A stretch of 64,000 bases of DNA from Beta vulgaris subsp. vulgaris (Eukaryota > Streptophyta > Magnoliopsida > Caryophyllales > Amaranthaceae): assembly GCF_026745355.1 (NCBI RefSeq), contig NC_079205.1:5977832-6041831 (forward strand), read 5' to 3'. Under the pieces are notes generated by a model that saw nothing but the letters and a program-made list of their open reading frames with translations, was not told the origin of the DNA and did no database searches. Below, piece by piece: positions 1 to 15,807 of the stretch (its first letter is position 1; each line of letters starts with the position of its first letter). The position numbers and the translations under genes are program-made.

Positions 1-637
1 AGTTGTGTCAATAATAATGAACACCAGGATGCCCCTTTATAATCATAAGAAATCATATACAAACCCTAAAAATAACTCAAAAATACCAAAAAAAATGCAT
101 GTACCGCAAAAACCGGTGCTCCGCCCAACAGGGTCGGACACGAGGGGAAACAGTTTCGTCAGTTCTTCGTAAAACAGTCATAACCTTCTCGTTTCTTAGC
201 AAAATTAGGCATATGACCTATCGTTGGATAGCTCTTTGAACAAGCTATCATTTCCAATTTGAATCACATCAAAACCATATATATTGAGAGATATGTGCAT
301 TCAAATTCAGCCTTATGCCATTCACAAGATTTCAAGTCGTAAATAACATAATCAATTCGGTAAAAGCATCCGTTGTAATACGAGATTCAAAGGGAAACAA
401 AGGAAAAAGAGACGAGTAGATTGGTGCGACATTTTCAGGGATGGTGTTGGTTGGAGTCAGATGGAATGAACTAGTTAGGAGAATGTATGGCCTGGGTTTG
501 AATAATTTTATATTAAAATTAGACTGTCAATTCTAATAATTTTTATATTTCAAAACCATTACTAGAAATTGTAAGTTTAGTGATCTTCGAAAAAAAAATA
601 ACAATTGAAAAGAGAATGAACAAAAAGAGTAATTACA
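1..637. other. AT-rich intergenic sequence
   Basis: No open frame with recognisable protein similarity and no clear terminal repeats. The first ~170 bases, with a GC-richer patch near 105-165, have the texture of an LTR-type repeat running off the window edge, but no end or duplication can be shown. Confidence 0.5.
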
Positions 638-1490
638 GGTTGTTTTGTTCAAGATATGAAGTGGAAATGGAATGGACACAAATAATAGAGTAGAGTCTAG
701 GGGAATGGAAAAAAATGATACTTTTTATTGAGCATTTGGTTCTAGGCAAGGAATGGACATGAATGGTAACTAGAAATTATGTATGCAATAAAATTTATCA
801 TGATTTCCTAATGTCGGTAATTGTTTGGTTCTCATGAAGTAAGTACAACGGGTGCAATGAAAATTCCTTAACAAATTGAAATTCCTACAAAACGTGAAAA
901 ATTATACACCCACCCCCCCCCCCCTTGGTCATTCAGAATCCCCACATCAATACTTGAGAATTGCAAATTCCTTATTGTCAACTAAATATATTAAGTGCTC
1001 ATTTGGTTGAATGTAGGAAGTGCAAATTCCTTGGAATATTATCTTCCCATGTAATTGTATTTCCTAGAAATTGCTTGATGTTGTTTGGTGATTCAAGGGA
1101 AATAAAAATTCCCATGAGAATTTCCACTTACCTAGGTCCCCATAGGTAAGTAACTTCCTCCATTTTGTGGGAAGTGGAACTTCCTAGGAATTTCTACTTT
1201 CCATGAATTCATCAACCAAACAACACTAAACAATTCCAATTTATAAGGATTTTTAACTTCCTATATTAAATAATGTTAACCAAACAACCTCTAAGGTCAT
1301 TTTCATGTATACCAAACAATCATCAAATAATATATTTTGTTACTTAAGGGAAGGTAACAAGCAAGCTGAGAAATCCATTGTTACAAAGTATTTGTAGCAG
1401 ATGATGAAGACTAGTATCAAATAAAAAGAAAGAAAATCGGTAATATTTCATTTCTTGGAGGCCAAATATACTGATCTATAAGACCTCTTC
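638..1490. repeat. Diverged dispersed repeat, copy 1, with nested insert
   Basis: The outer parts (about 638-780 and 1300-1490) align by eye with 3379-3720. Both share an opening of the type TTGTTTGGTTCA and a tail with TTGTTAC, a run of AAAGAAA and a CTTCTTGGAG-like block. The middle (about 1000-1290) is different sequence bounded by TTTGGTT and AACCAAACAAC motifs, as in many small non-autonomous DNA transposons. No open frame of note is present. Family unknown. Confidence 0.45.
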
Positions 1491-2105
1491 AACTTTTAAA
1501 AAATAAAAGTAAAGGTTTATGTGTTGATCATTGTGAGCATAAAAAATGTAAAACTAGCCCCAATAAAGCTAAACAACAAACGGGAATATCTAGTCTCATC
1601 TCATCAATCATCAACTTTATATATTTAAATGGATGGCTAATAATTGAGTACCGATTTTAAAATCTTCGCAAGTGACGGCAACGGCATTTACCTGGCCCAC
1701 CCACCTCTCAACTTGTTACCCCACGTCACCACTTACAATAGTCGTTTCACTTAACGGCACAACAAACGGCGACCTAACCAATGGATAATCACCAAACAAT
1801 GAACCAATCCAATGTATCAACTATCAACACCTACCCTACTTTCGTAACCAAGTTCTTAAACAAGACGTGTATACAATAAATTATCGTGAAATAAGAATAA
1901 ATTTTCAACTTAAACTAATTTTTAGGTCTATATAATGTTTCAGGTAATTAGCATTTGTTAAATTTTTGTATGAACTATTTTGAAGTAATATGATCTATTC
2001 TTATATCATGTACTATTTTCTATTTTTTGTATTGTATGTGAAGTACATGAAATAATTATTATAATGGATGAGGTCAAGTGAAATAATTCTTTGTTTAGAG
2101 ACGCC
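1491..2105. other. AT-rich intergenic sequence
   Basis: No coding similarity, tRNA-like element or terminal repeat recognised. Confidence 0.5.
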
Positions 2106-2165
2106 TTCTAATATACCACAAATTCTAATATACCACAAATTCTAATATATCACAAATTCTTATAT
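2106..2165. repeat. 17-bp tandem repeat, about 3.5 copies
   Basis: Three near-identical 17-base units (TTCTAATATACCACAAA, one base changed in the third) and a partial fourth. It abuts the left end of the fold-back element at 2165. Confidence 0.9.
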
Positions 2166-2787
2166 GCGGCCGGTCACATAGGAAGTTACAGGTGTGGCCA
2201 CGCGCGCGACACGCTGTTAGCTCGTCAGTTCATTTTCAAATCATCATATCTCACTCGTTTTTCATCATAATCGAGCTTTTTACCAAGCGTTGGAAAACTA
2301 TCGAGCCAATTTTTTATCTTCAACTTGAAACTTTCCAAAATATTAAGTGTGGTATGAGATATGATCTTTTAAAGTTTACTCTTATGCACAAACACTTATA
2401 AACAAATGGAGTTACTCTTATTAACACATGGAGTTACTCTTATGACCAGTATCTGGTTACTTTTAACAACAAAAGGGCGTCACTCCTATAAAGAAACGTG
2501 GTTACTCTTATAAGCAAATGCGGTTACTTTTGTGAACCTTTGGGGTTACTGTATGATTTGTTGAAGTTACTTGTATAGATAAATGAGGTTACTAGTATGA
2601 ATTAATTTGGTTACTCATAGATTAATGACATTACTAGCATGAATTAATTGGGTTACTCATATGATAAAATGAGATTACTCGTATGATTAAACGAGTGAGA
2701 TATGACCATTTGAAAATGAGCTGACGAGTTGACAGCGTGTCGCGCGCGACCACACTTGTAATTTCGCGTGTCGCCAGCCACATGCAA
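2165..2787. mobile_element. Fold-back (long inverted repeat) element
   Basis: The left arm (about 2165-2260) and right arm (about 2690-2787) are inverted copies. Both contain the GC-rich core CGCGCGACACGCTGT in complementary orientation and a block reading ATATCTCACTCGTTT. Arms of ~95 bp are typical of Mutator-like or fold-back non-autonomous elements. No transposase frame lies between them. The exact ends and target duplication are not clear. Confidence 0.7.
2400..2695. repeat. Degenerate minisatellite GGTTACTC-n(~17)
   Basis: The interior of the fold-back element is about a dozen degenerate units of roughly 22-27 bases, each starting with a variant of GTTACT followed by TATGA/TATAA and an A/T-rich stretch. 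No protein is encoded. Confidence 0.75.
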
Positions 2788-3378
2788 GATACACTGCTAT
2801 ATATTCGTATAAAGTGCTTAATATTTAGCAAAAAAATGAAATGGGTTGACCATAAATTTATTGTACATACAATGTAAGGAATGGTTATTGACCTTCATAA
2901 CAACTAGAGGTGGTAAAAAATACACAATTCGCTACTTCAACCCGAATCCTAAATTGGTGGGTTTGTGTTAAGGTCTTCAACTCGTTTAAGAAAATGGGTT
3001 GATCCAACACGACTCGTTTATTAAACTTGTTCGAATAGAGTTGAAGTTTTTAATCCGAAACCGACATTGCATTCGTTTCACTACTATCTCTTCCATCAAT
3101 ATTATAGTTGGGTTTGAAATAATTTGAACATTTTTCATAAATAGATTAATTATTTGGTTGTGCAATTTTGATATATCTAGGTAAAATTAAGTTTATGAAA
3201 CATGGGTCAAGAAATACATGCCATAAGTTTATTTAGTTTACGTATGTATGCACATTGCACGCTTGGAAAACGAGTCAAGCAACCCATTTAATAAATACAT
3301 CGAGTTAGAATTGAGTGTTTTTAACCCATTTAGTAAACAAGTCGGGTAAAGATTGAGAGTTTTCAACCCATTTAGAGG
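2788..3378. other. AT-rich intergenic sequence
   Basis: Contains several short direct repeats of the type AACCCATTTA (near 3283-3375). No gene or transposon end recognised. Confidence 0.45.
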
Positions 3379-3718
3379 TCGTTGTTTGGTTCAATGTATG
3401 GAATGAAAGTGAATGGAAACAAATAGAGGAGAGGAATGATAACAAAAACGGTTATCTTTATTATGTGTTTGGTTCAAGTCATGTAATGTAAATAGAATGG
3501 TAATCATTACCACCAAATAATGCTTTTTGTTACTTTAGTGGCAGTGGCAGGGAAAGGTAATAAATTGAAAGAGTCCATTACCACAAAATAATGGATATGG
3601 ATTGATAAGAAGTTGAACAAAAAATAAAAGAATCGATAATTAATTCCGCTTCTTGGAGCCCAAAAATCATGAACTATCTTAGCAATGAAGTTGACACGAC
3701 ACAACTTCTTTACCATCT
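3379..3718. repeat. Diverged dispersed repeat, copy 2
   Basis: Homologous by eye to the outer parts of 638-1490. It lacks the nested middle block and so shows what the unsplit unit looks like. No coding capacity. It directly precedes the SINE at 3736. Confidence 0.45.
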
Positions 3719-3735
3719 AATAACGACTTCGTCGT

Positions 3736-3858
3736 AACTAATAATGTCTTGGTCTAATAGTTAAAATTGAAGTGCTGTGAACGATAGATCACAGATTCGA
3801 ATCTCCCCTCCTCATTCTTGTACTTTATACTGACTTCGTGGCTCATATGAATAAGAAA
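3736..3858 (+). mobile_element. tRNA-derived SINE, family A, copy 1
   Basis: A-box-like start (GTCTTGGTCTAATAGTTAA) and B-box-like segment (ACAGATTCGAATC), then the unique body CTTCGTGGCTCATATGAAT. Flanked by a 17-base target-site duplication with one mismatch: AATAACGACTTCGTCGT at 3719-3735 and the copy with G for T at 3859-3875. A second copy lies in reverse at 37149-37265. The long duplication is what LINE-driven insertion produces. Confidence 0.85.
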
Positions 3859-4039
3859 AATAACGACTGCGTCGTCCACCTCCACTAATCTAGACAGTTA
3901 GATTAAACCCTCACCATAAATCTTGTAGGTAGCACGTACTATATAATTTCCCAAGTTCGGGAAGTCGTGAGAATCTCCGTCTTAGTTGAACCGCCTCAAA
4001 AGCAAAGAAAAGTAGCTTTACCCGTGAGGGCTAGGTCAA

Positions 4040-4130
4040 GACACGTCATACATCACACGTGTCAAACGATGATTGGTAAACTAGAGATAATTGTCTTAAT
4101 TAAGTCGGTCAAACAAGTCTTTAAATACAG
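4040..4130 (+). promoter_or_regulatory. Polyubiquitin promoter elements
   Basis: An ACGTCA element at 4043-4048, a G-box CACGTG at 4056-4061 and a weak TATA-like TTTAAATA around 4120-4127 sit ahead of the leader exon. ACGT-core boxes bind bZIP and bHLH factors and are common in stress-responsive promoters. The transcription start is inferred to lie about 25-35 bases beyond the TATA-like box. Confidence 0.5.
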
Positions 4131-4207
4131 CCTCTTCCCTTCATTGGTTTCTCATCCTTCATTTGAACATAAACAATCATTCATTATTCTCTCTATTCTC
4201 TTTCAAG

Positions 4208-4773
4208 GTAAATCCCTAATTTCCTTTTCTCTCTTCTCAATTTTCTTCACAAATTTTCATCTGATTTGTTTGTAAGATAACAACATAATTAGCATAAGAT
4301 TGATTTTATCTATGAAATTCGTTTGGAATTTTGTTATTTTCGATCTTCAATTTCTCAGGATTTTGATTTTTAGTCGCTTTATTCGACAAAAAATTTAATC
4401 AAATTTGTGTTTTTCATTTCATATTGATCTTTCTTGTGTTGTTGGAATACAGATCTGATCATCGTTACAATTTCTAAACTTTAGGTTTGAAAATTCGCCA
4501 TAATTTCTCGCACTTTTGCAGTCGATTGATTTTTAATTCGGAAAAATTAGGGTTCAAGATCTCGCCATAGATTTTCACAATTCTGCAATCCGATTAATTT
4601 TCGATTTGGAATAATCTAGGGTTAAAAATCTTGCCACAATTTATCGCAATTCTCTAATCGATTAATTTCTGAATAGGTTAATCTAGGGTTAAAGATCTCG
4701 TCAACAAATTTCAAAATTTTGCAAATTGTTGTTTTGATTTATGATTTCTGATCCTTTTCTTTCGATTTTGTAG
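4208..4773 (+). promoter_or_regulatory. 5'-leader intron of polyubiquitin gene
   Basis: Donor CAAG|GTAAAT at 4207/4208 and acceptor TTTTGTAG at 4773, so the intron ends exactly at the ATG. This layout is characteristic of plant polyubiquitin genes, whose leader introns enhance expression. The part from about 4490 to 4720 is built of three and a half imperfect direct repeats of ~68 bases, each with (T)CTCGCCA-type opening, a TCGATTAATTT core and a closing TAGGGTTAAA. Confidence 0.85.
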
Positions 4774-9281
<4,508 letters not shown>

Positions 9282-9512
9282 CTCCCTCCGTTTTTTTTAA
9301 GATGTAACATATTGACTTTGGGCACTATTCATCAAATACACTTTGACCACTCATTGTTATTTATGCATAAGAAAAAATATAGTCATGTGGGATCTTGTTT
9401 GATTCGTCACGTAAACAATTTTTACTTTTATACAATTGGAGATATTATCGGTCAAAGTTGTGCCTCGGCAAATATGAAAAATCAAATGTTACATCTAAAA
9501 AAACGGAGGGAG
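9282..9512. mobile_element. Stowaway-type MITE
   Basis: Terminal inverted repeats of about 27 bases, beginning CTCCCTCCGTTTTTTTTAAG on the left with its complement on the right (ending CGGAGGGAG), flanked by TA at 9280-9281 and 9513-9514. CTCCCTCCG ends plus a TA duplication define Stowaway (Tc1/mariner-related) MITEs. No transposase. Confidence 0.92.
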
Positions 9513-9514
9513 TA

Positions 9515-11269
9515 ATCTTTAACTAATGTGCCTTTGCTTAGCAAAGTGTTGTATTAATGAAATTTTGTGGTGTACTGCATACTCGGCAAGTTAGGGGGTA
9601 AGAACCAAGGAGTATGCTGAGAAGCGTTGGTGAATGTTCTGAGAACCCGGGCTGTCGCCTGTCTTTGATATCCAAATTATTCCCCACACGGTTACACTAG
9701 CGCGGGGGTAAGTGAATTATGATATCTGGGTCAAACAATTATTGTCTATTTGTGTTGATTCATAAGTATATAGTATGCAATAGTAATATGTTTGCTAACT
9801 TTCCTATCAAAAACAAAATTATGTTTGCAAACTCTTCCACTAAGAATTAGAAGTTTTAGACCTATTCTTTTCAATAAAAGGAGCTTAGGATATATGACAA
9901 GGTCGACTTAATTAGGATTTAAAATAGAGTTATGTATCAATGGATGTCATTAATGTTTTACCTATATTTAAAAATTTCTACTTGACATGTGACTATCTAT
10001 GAAGATAAGTTTTTAGTATATTATTAGAAGAACTAATGGGATTAGTAGAAAATTTATTGTTAGGTTGGATATAGTAAATGTATCGGGCGAGAAGTTGTTC
10101 TGTTAAAGTTGTCAAATTTTTTTTCATGTTTTTGGTGAATTTACTCCCTTCTTATTATTTTTCTTTCGAAACAAAATGGGTAATAAATGCTAGATTGACA
10201 GTTGATAAATTATGGCTTGATTAACTATGATGAGAATAGAAATAGTGTTGCTCCATTTATGTGTGTGGTGGTGGCAATAGGAAAATTTAGTTGTGCTTGA
10301 GTTACTTAAGGGGAAAAATTGTTATTTTTTCTTTTATGATGATTATTGGCTCTTACATGTGATACGTTTATGAGTTAATGAATGTCTCAATTTGCTATGT
10401 AGTCTTACATCTCTTATTTCTTCTCATGAACAACATCGTATGTAAACTTGATACATCTATTATTACTGAAGACAATTTTATATCAAAACGGATTGAGTAA
10501 TCTTGTATCTCGATATACACACAAGATATTTATGATTTTATCAAACGTAATTATTTAAAATATTTATAATATTGTATACAATGTAATAAGTACATTATAA
10601 TTATGTGCCATGGAAAAAAAATAAAGAGATCCATTTTTTCCCATCTTTTTTGTGTGCAAAGATGTCTATATGGTCGTGCATAAGTTTACACACTTGTGGT
10701 GCAAATTCACCATACTTTAAAGAAAGCATCTCTTTAATTAGTCTGTTTAGTCTAAGGTAATTCCTCATTGGTTTAATTAGTCTGTGTTGCACTCTCATTT
10801 GGGCCACACTCCCACATCAACGTCCACTATCAAAAATCAATAGAAAGGAAGCGCGTTTAACATTGTATTTGTATATACCACAAAAGTACAATTAGACTCG
10901 GACTAATTTCTCATTGATTCATCGTAATTTTCAAGAACTAACCACATCATCCAACTAGACAACTAGCTTAATCCACAAGTAGTGTTTTAATATTACTAGT
11001 CTAAGGTAATAATAATTTTATTTTCTTAAGACTAGCATACTTGCCTACTTGGTTGGACGTTAAGGAACTGTAGTATAATTTTTCTCACCTATTTCCTTTA
11101 TCTTAGAGAAATTATCTACCCCCTTGATAGATAGTACTATATAGATTGTCCATTGAATTTTATGGATAAATGTGATACTTACTCATTACTTACATGGACT
11201 GAGTTTATTAAAGATCACTTAATTACGACATCTATAAAAAATCGAAGGGACGTTCATTTTACCTACATA
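9515..11269. other. AT-rich intergenic sequence
   Basis: No gene recognised. A GC-richer patch at about 9590-9720 (with AACCCGGGCTGTCG and CTAGCGCGGGGGT) stands out from its surroundings but has no identifiable protein or RNA fold. Confidence 0.45.
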
Positions 11270-11527
11270 CTTCCTTTGTTTCAAAATAGTTGCACCGTTT
11301 GCTTTTTCATGTTTGTTAATACGCTTTTTTAAACGTTAATTTCTCTAATTGCGTATAAGTAAAAATTATAAAAAGTTGATATTTAAAATCCTCGTATTGA
11401 GACGAATTTAACAAGATCCCACCCGACTATGTTTTTTCTTATATAATGGTGAGGGAAGACTTGTCAAAGTTGGTTCATGAATAGTGACTAAAAGCCAAAT
11501 GGTGCAACTATTTTAAACCAGAGGAAG
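11270..11527. mobile_element. Stowaway-type MITE
   Basis: Inverted ends with CTTCCTTTGTTTCAAAATAG on the left and the near-complement ending AGAGGAAG on the right, including a conserved GTTGCACC / GGTGCAAC pair. TA at 11268-11269 and 11528-11529. Ends are more diverged than those of the 9282 copy. Confidence 0.85.
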
Positions 11528-11795
11528 TATATTTTACAAGTGTAACATTTGGTTATTCTTATTATAAATTAAAACAAAATATATTTATTTTTTTGTTAAA
11601 AGAAAATTAGAAATTAAAATGTTGCATCGGTTTCAAATCTTTCAATAATGCAAAATTTCAAAATATTAGAACTTTTCAAAAACTTTTCATTATTTAATTA
11701 TTAAAAATATAAATAATTTAAATATAAGCGTGAAAGTTAAAATGTTACATGTAAATAAGTCTACAAAATACATTTATGTTCTAAAAAATCCTATC

Positions 11796-11803
11796 TATAA
11801 ATA
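11796..11803 (+). promoter_or_regulatory. TATA box of NDR1-like gene 1
   Basis: TATAAATA about 230 bases ahead of the ATG at 12034, followed by a pyrimidine-rich leader (CTTCTCTCCCCTCTCC). Confidence 0.6.
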
Positions 11804-12033
11804 TTATTACTCCTACAGTCCTCCTATTTAGAACCACACTTTTATCACATTAAATCGAACCTTGTTCCCACCATTTTTCAGCTCAGTCCAATCATTTTCA
11901 ACCTTTACATCAACCCTTCTCTCCCCTCTCCTCTTACATTCAAAAAAAAAAACCACTTTTCAATCACCGGAAAACCACTCATAAACCCCACAAAAACCAC
12001 CCTGAAAAACTGAAAACAGCTCTATTAATTTTC

Positions 12034-12672
12034 ATGGCAGAAGAAGAAAGTAGTTGTTGCAGATGTTGCATAAGTTTCATATTCACTTCAGGTTTAACAG
12101 CTCTATTTTTATGGCTAAGTTTACGCCCATCAAACCCAACTTGTTCCATTGAAAACTTTGATGTTTTTATCCTCAACAAAACTGCAAATTCCACCTTCAA
12201 AAACAACCATACTATACTCTATGATTTGAAGCTTAACAACAAAGGTAATAAAGATAAGGGTATTTACTATGATACCCTTAACTTAACTTTTTATTATAAG
12301 CCTAATCTTACCTTAATTAATACCCTTGGAAATGCCACTTATGTCCCTTTCTATCAAGGGTATGGTAAGAACACTCATCGTAAAGGAAGCATTGATGCTA
12401 GAGGGGTAAAATGGGAAAATGCTACTGCAACGACGGCTGTGTTTAGGGTGGAGCTTAATACATTAGTGAGGTTTAAGATTGTGTTTTGGAAGACTAAACG
12501 ACATCGTTTGGATTTGAAAGCTGATTTATTAGTCAATGAACAAGGGAGTTTGATAAAGAGGAAGAAGAAAAAAGGGATTAAGCTAACTTCAGGAGTTGGG
12601 AATAGTATGAGTTGTAGTAAGTTTTTGTTGTTGGGTGTTTTGGGTGTGTTGATTTTTATTCATTTTTGGTGA
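12034..12672 (+). CDS. NDR1-like protein 1 (NDR1/HIN1-like, LEA-2 fold)
   Basis: Single-exon, 212 residues. NDR1 of Arabidopsis is a plasma-membrane, GPI-linked glycoprotein needed for resistance signalling by several coiled-coil NLR receptors and interacts with RIN4. Seen here: a short cytosolic head rich in Cys (CCRCC, residues 8-12), one membrane segment (about 13-31, ISFIFTSGLTALFLWL), then PTCSIENFDVF, the family motif DKGIYYDTLN, several N-glycosylation sites, the NDR1-typical FKIVFWKTKR (about 150-159), and a hydrophobic C-terminal tail (FLLLGVLGVLIFIHFW) that looks like a GPI-attachment signal. Length fits NDR1 (219). Of the five copies in this window it keeps the NDR1 motifs best, so it may be the ancestral copy; that is inference. 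Confidence 0.93.
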   Translation: MAEEESSCCRCCISFIFTSGLTALFLWLSLRPSNPTCSIENFDVFILNKTANSTFKNNHTILYDLKLNNKGNKDKGIYYDTLNLTFYYKPNLTLINTLGNATYVPFYQGYGKNTHRKGSIDARGVKWENATATTAVFRVELNTLVRFKIVFWKTKRHRLDLKADLLVNEQGSLIKRKKKKGIKLTSGVGNSMSCSKFLLLGVLGVLIFIHFW

Positions 12673-13580
12673 GTTTTAATACTTTTTGTTAGATTTGATT
12701 TGTCAATTATTGTTATTTGTACCTCCATTGTGCAATATAGTAACAGGATATCTATTCGTTACAATTTCATACATTAAGATTGTATATTTGTATTAGGGAT
12801 ATGTAGGGTCGTCTTGGATATTTATGGAGCTCTGTTTTATAATGAAAATCATGCCCTTTCTTTTTTCTTAATGAGAGAAAAGAACCGCAATTTTTCACAA
12901 AATTAATACTAATTGATAGATTAATTTATTATTGATAATTATGAAAAAGTTTTGATGACAATATTAAAGTTAAAGATATAAAAGGTTGAATTTTTAGTGA
13001 AAGAGATTGAGCAAGATGATAGGGGATAGCGTGAATATATGGAGTACTGGAGTGTTTGACGTTTATATAAAGTATGATAATTTTGAAATTGGGACTTTTC
13101 AAATAAAACCAAACAATTTTAGATTGAGGCCATGTGCGAAGTGGCTCTTTGTACACCTGCAACTACAAACCCTGGGTATATCGACCAACCAGGCAACCAG
13201 TCCTTTTCATAGTTATTTATGAATAGGAAGTAATATTTTTCTTCAACTAGCATTTTCCTTTGCGAATGCATCTCGGTCAAAACTCAATATATTCACTTCT
13301 ATAAAATTGTATCTTGGATTTCTTTAGTTGTAATATTTTCTATTTCGGATAATTCTGTATAGTTGCAACTAACAATATGGAAGTACAATAATCAAAATTA
13401 ACGTAATATTTGAGATTAAATCCTTATTTATATGTTTGAAAAAAATTATAAAAACATAACATTATGTATAGTATTGTTTAAATATATCTAATGATATGGT
13501 GGCCAAAATATCCAATAAATTAAATTGTTGAGTCACTTGAGTGGGTCAAATATTCTAAATCTCTTTCTCTCTCCATCTCG
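12673..13580. other. AT-rich intergenic sequence
   Basis: 3' flank of NDR1-like gene 1 and sequence without recognisable genes or transposon ends. Confidence 0.5.
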
Positions 13581-13650
13581 ATAATATCTATCTATTATAC
13601 TCTTAAAAAAATTGGATAATATCTATCTATTATACTCTTAAAAAAATTGA
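13581..13650. repeat. Perfect 35-bp tandem duplication
   Basis: Two adjacent 35-base copies starting ATAATATCTATCTATTATAC at 13581 and 13616, identical but for at most the last base. It lies just outside the long inverted repeat starting at 13681. Confidence 0.9.
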
Positions 13651-13680
13651 ATGATGGGTCTACAAAAGAATTATTTTTAA

Positions 13681-15420
13681 CGGTTTTTTCACCAAATACC
13701 CCCTAAAGTTTCTTAATATTCACCTGGTACCCTCGCGTTTTCCAATATTCACCAGGTATCCCTGAGGTTTGGAAAAATTCTTGAAATACCCTTACCGTTA
13801 AGTTTCCGTCACATTCTTAATTCACCATTTACCTCACTGGTTTGTGAGAATTTAAGATTCGACAATTGCCAACATTTTCACTTGTATTTCATTTCTCTCG
13901 CTACAACTCACCACTGTTACTACTTACTACCAATCACCCATGAATTCCAATTGAAATTAACCTCTTTGAAGTTTTTGCAAAACTTTAGCCAAATTGGAAG
14001 CAACCTTATGAATAAAGTGTTGTTACTAGATAATTCAGTCTAGATTCTCTCCTCACACTAACACAATGAGCTAAGGAAGCTTGGTCTTCTACAACCATAC
14101 ACCCACGAAAACAAGGGATGAGGAAAGGAAATGGGGTTCTTGTGTTGGTGGCGACAGAAGGCGACAAGAGGGAGGTTGTAGGGAGTGTTGTAGTGCTGTC
14201 AGCAAAGAGGAGAGAGAGTGGGGCGAGGGTGAGAGAAATAGCAAGGGAAAGCAGCGAGATTAAAAGGAGGGAGATGACTGCTGGGAGCCAATTTTGGTGG
14301 CGCTGGCAGAGCTCGCCAGTGGCGATCGAGCGGTGGAGCAATGGTGGATGTTGTGGTGGTTGCTATGATACCGAAACAGAGGATGATGAAGATAGGAGTT
14401 TTTAACTCATTTTTATTGGAATTAGTTTCTGAATGTTAGGTTGTTGTTTGTGATGTAAATTTTGTTTATTCTTCCCTATTTATAGAGCCATGGCTTACGA
14501 AGAAGATGGATTTTCAGAATTTTAAATTCTCAAAACCATTTGAAACAGGAGGATTTAAGTCAAAACTATTATTTTTCTTTCTTGGTCTTGCACGCCATTG
14601 GCAAAGGACGAAGATGACCTTCTTCTTCCCCTTTTTCCTTTATTTTTGATTTCTGATATTTTGAGATGGAGTTGAGCTACTTTCAGCACATGGGTTTTCC
14701 CCCGTTTCAGCACAGGGGTGGTAAGGCATTGTACGTAGGGGGGGGGGGGGGGGGGGGGGGGGAGTTGCAGGGAGTCTTGCGCAAGGGGTGGTGGAGGGAT
14801 GACAGGGAGTCTTGTGCAGGTGGTGGTGGAAGGGTGGGGGAGTTTTGCATAGGGGGTGGTGGAGGGGGGTCATTCGCAGGGGGAGGGAGGGGTGGTGAAG
14901 GATCTGGGTGGTTTTCGAGAGCAGGGGATGCAGGTGGGTGGTTTTGGGGAGGGGGTGGGGAGGTGGGTGGGTGGGTGATTTTGGGGGGGCTGGGGTGATG
15001 GTGGGTGGAGGTTTAAAGTTAATAGGGATAATTAAAGTTTAATTAGAGTAAATTACGGTTAATTAGATTTTGATTAGGGTTAGTTTGGGTTAATATGAAT
15101 GATTTGGACGTAAATTTAACGGCATGGGCATTTTAGGAATTTTTCCAAACCTTAAGGATACCTGGTGAATATTGATAAGTTAATAAAGATAATTAAAGTT
15201 TAATCAGAGTTAATTACGGTTAATTAGAGTTTAATTAGAGTTGGTTTGGGTTAATATGAATGATTTCGACGGAAACCTAACGAAGTTGACGGAAATTTAA
15301 CGGCATGGGCATTTCAAGAATTTTTCCTTAATCTTAGGGATACCTGGTGAATATTGGAAAACGCAAGGGTACCAGGTGGATATTAAGAAACCTTAGGGAT
15401 ACCTGGTGAAAAATCTGTTT
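13681..15420. mobile_element. Long-terminal-inverted-repeat (Mutator-like) element
   Basis: The left arm (13681-13812) and right arm (about 15285-15420) are inverted copies over ~130 bases. Both carry TTTCACCA..TA(C/T)CC, CTTAATAT(T/C)CACCTGGTACC and GCGTTTTCCAATATTCACC in matching orientation. A second, partial copy of the right arm lies inside at about 15110-15180. Flanks share an imperfect TTTTTAA, compatible with a decayed 9-base duplication. The interior (14080-14400 and the G-rich 14660-15000) has open frames but none I recognise. Long arms and no transposase suggest a non-autonomous Mutator-like element, possibly carrying captured sequence. Confidence 0.75.
14738..14762. repeat. G25 homopolymer in G-rich tract
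   Basis: Twenty-five consecutive G bases inside a ~330-base strongly G-rich strand (14660-15000) with many GGTGG and GGGG groups. The length of the run in the assembly may be inexact. Confidence 0.9.
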
Positions 15421-15431
15421 TTTAAGTTCTA

Positions 15432-15462
<31 letters not shown>

Positions 15463-15782
15463 TTTACTAATTTCTCTCCTCCTCCCTTTTTTCTTCATCC
15501 TCCATCCCTCTCTCACTTCACCATCTTCTCCAGCCTCTTTTTCTCCCTAGCTCCTCCCCACCACCAAGACCAACACTCCAGCCCCACCCTAGCCCCACCA
15601 AGCCAACAAAAACCAACTTGAAACCCATAATATTGTAATTTGTGGTAACTGCCAACTGGTAAGAATTTTTTACAACTACTAAACCAAATCACAATTTCAT
15701 GACTCTTCAAACCAATCGACATATTAAACAAACAAATAACTACCATCAATTTCTCACCTCATTGACTCTCTAAATCTTATCA
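15421..15782. other. Sequence between long-TIR element and COG4 relic
   Basis: A poly-T run (about 15438-15466) followed by pyrimidine-rich DNA that could be the old promoter and leader of the COG4 relic. No independent gene recognised. Confidence 0.4.
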
Positions 15783-15807
15783 ATGGCGTCCAATACTCCC
15801 CCATCAC

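Noticed and set aside
14006..14405. Overlapping frames of 95-111 codons on both strands in the long-TIR element
   Set aside because: No recognisable motif; open mainly through biased composition.
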